This document shows, piece by piece, positions 22,755 through 30,647 of a stretch of 40,396 nt of DNA (positions are counted from its first letter, which is position 1; each line of letters opens with the position of its first letter). Source of the DNA: UBA3305 sp002373555 (lineage in GTDB: Bacteria > Bacillota > Clostridia > Lachnospirales > Lachnospiraceae). The notes beneath the pieces are model-generated. The model had not been told where the DNA came from and did no database searches. It worked only from the letters and a program-made list of their open reading frames with translations. The position numbers and the translations under genes are program-made. The stretch spans positions 1 through 40,396 of the forward strand of contig CAMOER010000022.1 in assembly GCA_946612455.1 (NCBI GenBank), given 5' to 3'.

Positions 22755-23900
22755 TTATTTTCTCTTCGGCGGCTTCGGTCCCAGGAAGGAATAGAACCTG
22801 GTCTTCATCATCCCGTTGTAGATCTTCCTGTTCTTATCCGCTTTCCGGCCGAAATCCTTCTCGGCATCCTCGTAAGCCGTGATCATATAGCAGGACCACG
22901 AATCCAGCTCCCGGAACCGCTCGCCGAGCGTACGGTAGATCTCCGGCAGCTCCTCTTTTTCCGCGATCCTCTCTCCATACGGCGGATTCGTGATGATGAA
23001 GCCGTACTTTTTCGGATGCGACAGTTCCGCGACCGGTCTTCGCTGAAAATGGATCATCTCCTCGACGCCGGCAAGTCTGGCATTTTCCCTGGCGGCCTTC
23101 AGCACTTCGCCGTCGATATCATATCCCTGGATATCCGTCTCCATATCATGCTTTTCCAGAGCCATCGCTTCATCCGCGGCTTCATACCAGCATTTTTTCG
23201 GGAAGAGGTGCTTCCACTGATTCGCCGTAAATTCCCGGTTCACGCCCGGGGCGATGCCGGCGGCGATCATGGCGGCTTCGATCGGGAACGTGCCGCTTCC
23301 ACAGAAAGGATCCACCAGGATCCGGTCGCCCCGCCAGGGCGTCAGCATGATCAGCGCAGCGGCCAGCGTTTCCGTGATCGGCGCTTTGGCCGTAAACTTC
23401 CTGTAACCGCGCTTATGCAGCGAGTCGCCGGATGTATCGAGCCCGACCGTGACCGTATCCTTGTTGATCGCGACCCGGACGGGATAGGGATCCCCCGTCT
23501 CCGGGAACCAGGTGAGCCCGTAAGCCGACTTCATCCGCTCGACCATCGCTTTTTTCATGATCGACTGGATATCCGACGGGCTGAAGAGCTTACTGTTCAC
23601 GGAGGTCGCCTTCGTCACCCAGAATTTTCCTTCTTTCGGGATGTATTCCTCCCAGGGAAGCGCCTTCGTTTTTTCAAACAGTTCGTCAAAGGTATAAGCC
23701 TTGAATTCCCCGACAAGCAGAAGAACGCGCTCGGCCGTACGCAGGAATATATTTGCACGCGCACACGAAAGGAGGGCATCTCCCGAAAAGAACACCCTCC
23801 CGTCTTCGACCCGGTCGATCACAAGGCCAAGGTCGGTCAATTCTCTTTTCAGTACGGCTTCCAGGCCGAAATGGCATGGCGCCACATAATGAAATACCAT
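22755..23900 (-). CDS. THUMP-domain class I SAM-dependent rRNA methyltransferase (RlmL/YpsC-like)
   Basis: This 381-residue protein has an N-terminal region FHYVAPCHFGLEAVLKREL plus THUMP domain (about 1-160). The methyltransferase domain has AAALIMLTPW, VDPFCGSGTFPIEAAMIA (SAM loop), IQGYDIDGEVLKAARENA and catalytic IITNPPYGERI. This is the layout of bacterial RlmL-N-type guanine-N2 methyltransferases such as Bacillus YpsC. AGGAG precedes the ATG at 7 nt. It lies 10 nt after the HAAS gene. The exact target base is not provable from sequence. Confidence 0.92.
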   Translation of the reverse strand: MVFHYVAPCHFGLEAVLKRELTDLGLVIDRVEDGRVFFSGDALLSCARANIFLRTAERVLLLVGEFKAYTFDELFEKTKALPWEEYIPKEGKFWVTKATSVNSKLFSPSDIQSIMKKAMVERMKSAYGLTWFPETGDPYPVRVAINKDTVTVGLDTSGDSLHKRGYRKFTAKAPITETLAAALIMLTPWRGDRILVDPFCGSGTFPIEAAMIAAGIAPGVNREFTANQWKHLFPKKCWYEAADEAMALEKHDMETDIQGYDIDGEVLKAARENARLAGVEEMIHFQRRPVAELSHPKKYGFIITNPPYGERIAEKEELPEIYRTLGERFRELDSWSCYMITAYEDAEKDFGRKADKNRKIYNGMMKTRFYSFLGPKPPKRK

Positions 23901-23910
23901 GGATTATCTC

Positions 23911-24462
23911 CTAAAACCATCCGCTTCGTCCGGAAAACGCCCGGTAGATCATAAATCCGGCAAGCACGATCCAGAATACCGGCGATGCCAGGATCCGGAG
24001 CGTTACGGAAAACACGAGCGAAAGAAGAAACAGGATCACGACGATAATCCCGCCGATGATCAGCGATGCCTTCCAGCCGGACAGCTCGAACACTCTACCC
24101 CGGATATCCTCCTTCTGATACCGGTCATACTCCTGCTGTCTGTCATCATAAGCATAGGTCTGATACCCGGGATCGTATTCCTGCGCATCCTCTGCCGCTT
24201 CCCGGTAGGCATATGCAGCATTGTTCCCATCTGTATAGGCATACCCGCGGCGTTCCTCTTCCGCAACGGCTGCATCCACGATCGTTCTGGCAATGAGCCT
24301 GGGATCGCCGAGTTCGGCAAGGACATCGTCCTCGCTGCGGCCCCGCGAGATCTCTTCCGCGATATAGTCTCTGTAATATCTGAGATCGGACTGTCTTTTT
24401 TCCTCGCTTACTTCACCGGCAAGCGCAGCGGAAAGACCGTCCAGAAATTCCTGTCTGTTCAT
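23911..24462 (-). CDS. HAAS-domain (DUF1700-like) membrane protein
   Basis: This 183-residue protein begins with a HAAS signaling domain: MNRQEFLDGLSAALAGEVSE, RYYRDYIAEEISRGRSEDDVLAELGDPRLIA (conserved Tyr-Tyr-x-Asp-Tyr-x-x-Glu and LGDPxxIA). A Tyr/Asp/Glu-rich linker (about 75-125) and two membrane helices follow. HAAS proteins usually sit next to a PadR regulator, but none is here; the gene is embedded between cdaR and the THUMP methyltransferase. Function unknown. Confidence 0.85.
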   Translation of the reverse strand: MNRQEFLDGLSAALAGEVSEEKRQSDLRYYRDYIAEEISRGRSEDDVLAELGDPRLIARTIVDAAVAEEERRGYAYTDGNNAAYAYREAAEDAQEYDPGYQTYAYDDRQQEYDRYQKEDIRGRVFELSGWKASLIIGGIIVVILFLLSLVFSVTLRILASPVFWIVLAGFMIYRAFSGRSGWF

Positions 24463-24492
24463 AAATACCTGCTGCAGGCGGGCGGCCTGCGA

Positions 24493-25842
24493 TCATTTTT
24501 CAGAGTGCTGAAGTCCCTCTCCCGAATCATCCGAGGGGGTCTTCCCGGCTGAATTGGTTTCATTTACCGCCGCGGCATCCTCCGCTTCGGTCGTTCTGGA
24601 ATCAAGCTGCAGCCGGATCGCCGGCGTGCCGACGACAGAAAAGCCATCCGGCACAGTCACCTCGACCGGTACCGAATGTGTGCCGATGCCAAGTCCGGTG
24701 AGATCCGCCTTTCCGGTGATCTCGCTGATATCCAGGCTGTCGATCTCGGAGGTCAGTCCTTCCACCGACACCGAGACCGTCGCATTTTCATTGACGACTC
24801 GCAGCTCCTCGGACAGATTTGCGACTGTGATCCTGGACAGATCCAGCGAGATGGTCCGGGTCCTGAGCTTTTCGATCTGCATGGTCACCGTGATCACTTC
24901 TTCCGGCGAATCCACGAGGGAAACACCCTCCGGCAGCAGCAGATCACTGTATTGGAATTCCTTGACGACCGTCTCCGATGCGCCCTCTGCGTTCAGTTCG
25001 TCATTCGGGAGCTGGATCTGGCTCAGATCCGCGATCTGGCTTCGTCTTCCGGAGATCTTGACCGTCTGCGGTTCGATGACGGTCGCTATATATCTGCTGC
25101 CTCTGGCGACGCTGTCCTGGCCGGTCACATTGGCGGCAATGCTGACATTTTTCACATTCAGGATCTCGACCGAGACGGTGATATCGCTCGCGGACACCTC
25201 CAGCGTCGTCAGTCCGGAGATATCCAGAACATTTCCGCCCGCATTGTAGAACTGCAGCGCTGCATGCTGCGTGGACTCTTCCGACATGGACGACACATCC
25301 ACCGCCACACCGGCACCGCCGATCTGATCCAGTACGGACTGCGGCGCCTTTACCGTAACGACCGAAGGAGATGCGATGACATTGCCGACCTGATAGCCTT
25401 CGGCCGGCTCACCGTTCACCTGTACGCCGACGTCGATCTGCCTGGTATTGATGCTCTCCACGGATACCTCTATGCTTCTCGTGAGCAGCGTGATCTGTTC
25501 ATCCGTAACGCCGGCATACGTGCATGTCACGGTCACCGGCACCTGATTCGTCGGCTCATACAGCTTGGTGATGTCCGCTGTCGCCTTGAAATCACTGACT
25601 TTCAGTCTCTGTACCAGATTTCTCGGACACCTGACGCGGACGGTCGCCTGCGGCGCACCTGCCGTCGAATACGTCATATCATTTTCCGCCAGTACCTCCG
25701 TCCCCGTCAGTTCGATCGGGATGCCGGTAAACGTGCGGGTCATATTGGGATTGTCGACATTGACGATAATCAGCCACACGATCACGGCGATCAGCACCGA
25801 AAGGAGTTTTAAGGAAAGATTATTCGTCAGTCTCTTTTTCAT
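24493..25842 (-). CDS. cdaR: YbbR-domain protein CdaR, regulator of diadenylate cyclase
   Basis: This 449-residue protein has an N-terminal transmembrane helix (LSLKLLSVLIAVIVWLIIV) and four YbbR-like beta-rich repeats outside the cell. Recurring segments include GIPIELTG, TVRVRCPRNLVQRL, SVVTVKAPQSVLDQI, TVKISGRRSQIADL and a Ser/Thr/Glu-rich tail. CdaR is known to bind and modulate CdaA at the membrane. The ATG overlaps the cdaA end by 23 nt, which indicates coupled synthesis. Length is typical. Confidence 0.92.
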   Translation of the reverse strand: MKKRLTNNLSLKLLSVLIAVIVWLIIVNVDNPNMTRTFTGIPIELTGTEVLAENDMTYSTAGAPQATVRVRCPRNLVQRLKVSDFKATADITKLYEPTNQVPVTVTCTYAGVTDEQITLLTRSIEVSVESINTRQIDVGVQVNGEPAEGYQVGNVIASPSVVTVKAPQSVLDQIGGAGVAVDVSSMSEESTQHAALQFYNAGGNVLDISGLTTLEVSASDITVSVEILNVKNVSIAANVTGQDSVARGSRYIATVIEPQTVKISGRRSQIADLSQIQLPNDELNAEGASETVVKEFQYSDLLLPEGVSLVDSPEEVITVTMQIEKLRTRTISLDLSRITVANLSEELRVVNENATVSVSVEGLTSEIDSLDISEITGKADLTGLGIGTHSVPVEVTVPDGFSVVGTPAIRLQLDSRTTEAEDAAAVNETNSAGKTPSDDSGEGLQHSEK

Positions 25843-26695
25843 TCCTCTGCCATCCTTTCCAGAATCTGAACGAGACCGGCTTGTCGGGAGCAGGGACCAG
25901 GTCGCTCAGACGGCTCCTGAGTTCATCCTCCGTCAGTCTTCCGCTGATCTCTCCGCCCTCTGCCAGCGATACATTGCCGGTTTCCTCGGATACAACGATC
26001 GTCAGGCTGTCCGTCACTTCACTGACGCCGATGGCCGCGCGATGTCTCGTCCCCAGGTGCTTGGGAATTCCCGGATTCTTGGAGAGCGGGAGATAGCAGG
26101 TGGCCGCGACCAGCCTGGATCCCTGCATGATGACAGCTCCGTCATGCAGCGGCGTATTGTGTTCAAAAATATTGATCAGCAGCTGTGCCGATATCCTGGA
26201 ATCCAGTTCAATGCCCGTCTGGATATATTCGACGAGCGGTACATCCCTTTCGATCACGATCAGCGCCCCGGTGCGGGCTTTTCCCAGCGCCATCGACGCC
26301 TTGACCAGTTCTTCGACGATCTTCGGAGTGATTTCATCATCCGCATGCACCTGTCCGCCGGTCAGCAGCCCCACAAGGACGTTCCGCTGTCCCAGCTGCT
26401 CGAGTGCGCGCCGCAGCTCCGGCTGAAATACGACGATCAGGGCCATGACCAGAACGCTGAAAGCATTTCGTGCAATATACAGGATCGTATTCAGTTCAAA
26501 AACGACCGCAACAGCATAAAAAGCGGCAAGGAAAAGAATGCCTCTGATCAGGAACCACGTTCTGGTATTTCGCACCCATACCAGAAAATAGTAAAGCGCG
26601 ACTGCAATAATGATGATCTGCAGTATATCCGTGATTCCGACCTGCGGCAGTTCGATCCCTCCCAGCAGTCCTAAAATGTTGGATATCGTTTCCAT
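25820..26695 (-). CDS. cdaA: Diadenylate cyclase CdaA
   Basis: CdaA joins two ATP to form cyclic di-AMP, which controls potassium and osmolyte balance and cell-wall integrity. The 291-residue protein has three N-terminal membrane helices (about 20-95) with the conserved VFQPELRRALEQLG after them. The DAC domain then has the catalytic motifs LHDGAVIM (DGA) and LGTRHRAAIG (RHR). The C-terminus (RLSDLVPAPDKPVSFRF) is a normal tail. It overlaps cdaR. In many Firmicutes glmM follows cdaR; here HAAS and rRNA methyltransferase genes do, and glmM is not in the window. Confidence 0.96.
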   Translation of the reverse strand: METISNILGLLGGIELPQVGITDILQIIIIAVALYYFLVWVRNTRTWFLIRGILFLAAFYAVAVVFELNTILYIARNAFSVLVMALIVVFQPELRRALEQLGQRNVLVGLLTGGQVHADDEITPKIVEELVKASMALGKARTGALIVIERDVPLVEYIQTGIELDSRISAQLLINIFEHNTPLHDGAVIMQGSRLVAATCYLPLSKNPGIPKHLGTRHRAAIGVSEVTDSLTIVVSEETGNVSLAEGGEISGRLTEDELRSRLSDLVPAPDKPVSFRFWKGWQRNEKETDE

Positions 26696-26719
26696 GAAAG
26701 CATACTTCCCATCAAGCGT

Positions 26720-27688
26720 TTATTCCGGGGCCCTTCCGGCCTGGTGCTCCGCGCCGGTGCCGTGTCCTCTTCCGCTGATCGTCATGATTTCCTTTTCCGG
26801 TCTTTCCAGGACGATCTTCGGAACCGCTTTTACATAATAGACATATTCGTCATCCTCGAACTGAAGATACTCCGGTCTGGAATAGTCCACCTGTCCGCAC
26901 CAGAATACGATCAGCACGGCGATCAGCGTACTGATCACACAGCCGAACAGCACGGTCCCGTAGGAAAGCGTGAGATCCAGCAGCATGCTGCCGACAATAT
27001 GAACGACCAGCATGATGATCGCGCCGGCAGCCACAGCCATATATTTCACGTAATCAATGGACAGCTTCCGGATGCCGTAGACCGCCAGCGTCACCAGGCA
27101 GAAAGCGGTGACCGCAACGATCATCGCGCGGCTGCTCCGCAGGATCCCCACGGCTGTCAGGAACTGCTCCTGAATGCTTCTTGTCGGATCCAGGAAGGTC
27201 TGCGCATTGCGCTCCAGTCCGTACATCATATAATACATCGCCACGCCGAGTCCGGTGGGGATGAAGGCAAGCCCGCCGCCGAAAAGACCGGCCAACAGCG
27301 GTACCAGATAGGGTATTCTGAGATAATAGGCGAGCGGTACGAGCACGATCAGAAAGCTCGCGCCAGGCAGGAACAGGTAATGCATCAGCACCGCGATGAA
27401 CATCAGCACGCCCAGAACAACGGCCGCCTCCCATGAGAGCGCCGAAACATGTCCCAGAAGATAGATCCCCGCCAGGGCCGTCATGCCGCTCCACGGCAGC
27501 AGCGCGCACACCAGCGATACCAGGATCACCAGGATCCAGCGCATGAGCAGCAGCCTGTAGCCGAGGTGCCAGTTCATCAGAAGCAGTACCGCAAGCATGA
27601 CAAAAAACCGGATGACCGGCATAATGTAGACCTCATAATCTGCGAACCATGTCTTGATCCGCTGTTCCAGATCAATCAAAGCTTCCAT
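26720..27688 (-). CDS. Polytopic membrane protein of unknown function, upstream of cdaA
   Basis: This 322-residue protein has about eight to nine hydrophobic helices (from IRFFVMLAVLLLMNW to TLIAVLIVFWCG). A cytoplasmic-looking acidic C-terminal tail with FEDDEYVYYVKAVPKIVL follows, ending in a Gly/His-rich stretch. Many bacterial membrane proteins in Clostridia sit at this place before cdaA, but I do not recognise a family. The ATG at 27688 has GGAG 7 nt upstream; a TTG two codons earlier is too close. Only 2 nt separate it from the upstream small membrane gene and 24 nt from cdaA, so they share an operon. A structural or regulatory role with CdaA is inference. Confidence 0.72.
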   Translation of the reverse strand: MEALIDLEQRIKTWFADYEVYIMPVIRFFVMLAVLLLMNWHLGYRLLLMRWILVILVSLVCALLPWSGMTALAGIYLLGHVSALSWEAAVVLGVLMFIAVLMHYLFLPGASFLIVLVPLAYYLRIPYLVPLLAGLFGGGLAFIPTGLGVAMYYMMYGLERNAQTFLDPTRSIQEQFLTAVGILRSSRAMIVAVTAFCLVTLAVYGIRKLSIDYVKYMAVAAGAIIMLVVHIVGSMLLDLTLSYGTVLFGCVISTLIAVLIVFWCGQVDYSRPEYLQFEDDEYVYYVKAVPKIVLERPEKEIMTISGRGHGTGAEHQAGRAPE

Positions 27689-27690
27689 AT

Positions 27691-28098
27691 TCAATCTCCG
27701 TGCTTCCTGTCTTCATTCTCATAGTACTTATGCAGCCTGCGCAGATGATACTCTTCTTCCTTGACCATCGTTCTGGCCTGATAGTAGCGGAGCGAATAGA
27801 CCAGGATCAGGATGATCGCCGACAGAACGGCGATGAGCACATACAGGAGGATCAGACGCTGCGCCAGATTGATGAGCTGCGGCAGCGTATAGGACACCAT
27901 CCAGGTGTCCGCCGTGTAAAGTCCCCAGCAGACCACAAAAAAAATATAAACCAAAGTAACGCCTATGACTCCCTTGATCACCTGAAAACCGACATAGTCT
28001 TCAGGGAAAAAGTTCACCGCCGGGCGTTTATCCTTTCGGTTGCGCTCTTCCGCAAGAGCTGCCTGTGTCATGATTTGTATCTTTTCTTCACTGATCAT
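27691..28098 (-). CDS. Small membrane protein of unknown function
   Basis: This 135-residue protein has a charged N-terminus (about 1-30), two hydrophobic helices (GVIGVTLVYIFFVVCWGLY and ILLYVLIAVLSAIILILVYSL) and a charged C-terminal helix (YYQARTMVKEEEYHLRRLHKYY). It is not recognised. No good ribosome binding site precedes the ATG at 28098; an ATG at codon 10 is possible. It is the first gene of the cdaA operon and lies two bases from the next gene. Confidence 0.6.
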   Translation of the reverse strand: MISEEKIQIMTQAALAEERNRKDKRPAVNFFPEDYVGFQVIKGVIGVTLVYIFFVVCWGLYTADTWMVSYTLPQLINLAQRLILLYVLIAVLSAIILILVYSLRYYQARTMVKEEEYHLRRLHKYYENEDRKHGD

Positions 28099-28145
28099 GC
28101 CGTTATCTTATCATTTTTACAGCCCATTGTAAACCAGAAGCTGAG

Positions 28146-28181
28146 AAACGGGACAGCCGCGGAATGGCGGCGGCCCCGTTT
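28146..28181 (-). terminator. GC-rich hairpin terminator after glgP
   Basis: On the minus strand AAACGGG pairs with CCCGTTT, enclosing an inner GCCGC/GCGGC stem, 10 nt past the glgP stop codon. The T tract is short (GTTTCTC). It separates the ileS-glgP unit from the cdaA operon. Confidence 0.5.
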
Positions 28182-28191
28182 GCCGAAGAAA

Positions 28192-30630
28192 TTACATTTC
28201 CAGTTTGTCCAGATGCCAGATCTCATCGACATATTCCTGGATGGTCCTGTCGGACGAGAATTTTCCGGACTTTGCGATATTGATGATGGAGGACTTAAGC
28301 CATCCATCCTGATCCCTGTAGGCCTTCTCCACCATGATGTGTGCATGGTCATAGGCGCGGAAATCCTTCAGAATGAAGTACGGATCCCTGCCGACCAGGG
28401 TGTCGTACAGCGGTCTGAACAGGTTCTCGTCCTGCGGGCTGTAGGTGCCGTTGATCAGCTGCATCAGCACTCTGCGGACGCAGTCATCATTTCGGACGAT
28501 CTCCTTCGGATCATAATCGCCGTTCTGCTCATGACGGATCACTTCCTCCGCGGTCATGCCGAAGATAAAAGCGTTTTCATTGCCGACTTCTTCCACGATC
28601 TCGACATTCGCGCCGTCCAGTGTTCCGAGCGTCAGCGCGCCGTTCAGCATGAACTTCATGTTGCCGGTGCCGGAAGCCTCCTTGGAAGCCGTGGAGATCT
28701 GCTCGGACACATCGCTCGCCGGGAAGATGATCTCGGCGTTGCTCACGCGGTAATCCTCGATAAAGACGACCTTGATCCGGCCTTTGATCGCCGGGTCGTT
28801 GTTTACGACATCCGCCACGGAGTTGATCAGCTTGATCGTCAGCTTCGCGTTTACATAGCCGGCAGCCGCCTTTGCGCCGAAAATGAAGGTCCTCGGATAG
28901 TACTCCGCCTCCGGATGATCCTTCAGATAGTTATACAGATGCATGATATGCAGGATGTTCAGCAGCTGGCGCTTGTACTCATGCAGTCTCTTTACCTGTA
29001 CGTCAAAGATCGAATCAGGATCGACGTCGATGCCGTTGTGCTCTTTGATATAGGCAGCCAGGCGCAGTTTGTTCGCGCGCTTGATCTGTCTGTATTCCTC
29101 TCTTGCAGCCGGATCGTCGGCCAGCGGCAGCAGCTTATTGATCTGGGACAGATCGGTGATCCAGCCGTCGCCGATATGCTTCGTGATCCACTCAGCCTGC
29201 AGGGGATTGCCGTGCAGCAGGAATCTTCTCTGCGTGATGCCGTTGGTCTTGTTGTTGAACTTCTGCGGATACAGCTGGTAGAAGTCCTTCAGCTCCTGGT
29301 TCTTCAGGATCTCGGTATGGAGCTTCGCAACGCCGTTGACGGAGAAGCCGCCGACGATGGCGAGGTTCGCCATGCGCACCTGGCCGTCGTAGAGGATCGC
29401 CATGGCTTTGACCTTTTCGGGCTGGTTCGGATATTTCTCCCGGACGTACAGCACGAAACGTCTGTTGATCTCATCGATGATCTGATAGACTCTGGGCAGC
29501 AGTCTCTGGAACAGATCGATCGGCCATTTCTCAAGCGCCTCGGCCATGATGGTATGGTTCGTATACGCGCAGGTCTTCTTGGTGATCTCCCAGGCTTCAT
29601 CCCATTCCAGCTTTTCCTCATCCAACAGGATGCGCATCAGTTCTGCGACCGCGACTGTCGGATGAGTATCGTTCATCTGGATACATACTTTTTCATAGAG
29701 CTTTCTGACATCCGGATGGTTCTCTTTATATCTCTCGACCGCTCTCTGCAGGGTAGCGGATACGAAGAAATACTGCTGTTTCAGACGGAGCTCCTTGCCG
29801 GCATAATGATGGTCTGCCGGATAGAGCACCTTGCACATGGTCTCTGCCAGGTCCGCATTCTTGCGGCTTCCCTCGTAGTCGCCCATGTCAAAGCTTTCCA
29901 GATCGAAATCATCCACCGGCTCGGCATCCCACAGACGCAGCGTGTTAATGACGCCGTTCTTGTAGCCGATCACGGGCATGTCATAGGGGACAGCCAGCAC
30001 GGACTGATAGCCCTCCTGTACATAACAGGGGCGTCCGTTCTCATCGGTCTCATAGCGGGTATAGCCGCCGAATTTGACTTCCTTCGTATGGGAGCTTCTG
30101 CGGATCTCAAAGGGATTCTCATTGCCGTACAGCCATCTGTCCGGAACTTCCTTCTGATAGCCGTCTTCGATCTTCTGGCGGAACATGCCGTATTTGTAGC
30201 GGATACCACAGCCGTATGCATGATAGCCGAGCGTCGCAAGGGAATCCAGGAAACATGCGGCGAGACGTCCGAGGCCGCCGTTGCCGAGCGCCCAGTCTCT
30301 CTCCTCGTCCTCGACCGCATTGTAATCCACGCCGAGCTCTGCAAGCGCTTCCTTCACTTCCTCCAGAGCGCCGATATTGATGATATCATTGCCGAGCGCG
30401 CGGCCCATCAGGAATTCCATGGACATGTAATAGACCATCTTGACATCCTGATCCGCGGCTCTTTTTCTGGTATCGAGCCAGGCATCGATGATCTGCTCCT
30501 TCAGAGCGGATGCCGCCGCTCTGAAGATCTGTGCATTGGTTGCTTTCTCGATTGTCGTCTTGGAATTCATCTTCACGAACTCCGCGACTCTCTCCTTAAA
30601 TTCTTCCTTGTCAAATACAAAATAATTCAA
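28192..30630 (-). CDS. glgP: Glycogen/alpha-glucan phosphorylase
   Basis: GlgP cleaves alpha-1,4-glucans with phosphate to give glucose-1-phosphate. The 812-residue protein has the expected length and shows NDTHPTVAVAELMR, TNHTIMAEALEKWP, VKRLHEYKRQLLN and the PLP-binding ASKEASGTGNMKFMLNGA (Lys in NMKF), followed by LGTLDGANVEI. N-terminal ALGNGGLGRLAACFLDSLA is the active-site glycine loop. GAGG lies 8 nt before the TTG start at 30630. It lies only 17 nt downstream of ileS, with no terminator between, so it is probably read from the ileS T-box promoter. Confidence 0.96.
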   Translation of the reverse strand: MNYFVFDKEEFKERVAEFVKMNSKTTIEKATNAQIFRAAASALKEQIIDAWLDTRKRAADQDVKMVYYMSMEFLMGRALGNDIINIGALEEVKEALAELGVDYNAVEDEERDWALGNGGLGRLAACFLDSLATLGYHAYGCGIRYKYGMFRQKIEDGYQKEVPDRWLYGNENPFEIRRSSHTKEVKFGGYTRYETDENGRPCYVQEGYQSVLAVPYDMPVIGYKNGVINTLRLWDAEPVDDFDLESFDMGDYEGSRKNADLAETMCKVLYPADHHYAGKELRLKQQYFFVSATLQRAVERYKENHPDVRKLYEKVCIQMNDTHPTVAVAELMRILLDEEKLEWDEAWEITKKTCAYTNHTIMAEALEKWPIDLFQRLLPRVYQIIDEINRRFVLYVREKYPNQPEKVKAMAILYDGQVRMANLAIVGGFSVNGVAKLHTEILKNQELKDFYQLYPQKFNNKTNGITQRRFLLHGNPLQAEWITKHIGDGWITDLSQINKLLPLADDPAAREEYRQIKRANKLRLAAYIKEHNGIDVDPDSIFDVQVKRLHEYKRQLLNILHIMHLYNYLKDHPEAEYYPRTFIFGAKAAAGYVNAKLTIKLINSVADVVNNDPAIKGRIKVVFIEDYRVSNAEIIFPASDVSEQISTASKEASGTGNMKFMLNGALTLGTLDGANVEIVEEVGNENAFIFGMTAEEVIRHEQNGDYDPKEIVRNDDCVRRVLMQLINGTYSPQDENLFRPLYDTLVGRDPYFILKDFRAYDHAHIMVEKAYRDQDGWLKSSIINIAKSGKFSSDRTIQEYVDEIWHLDKLEM

Positions 30631-30647
30631 TAAACCGTCCTCTTTTC

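Noticed and set aside
27700..30633. Long plus-strand open frame opposite glgP and the small membrane gene
   Set aside because: It is antisense to well-identified genes, crosses an intergenic terminator and has no domain similarity that I recognise.
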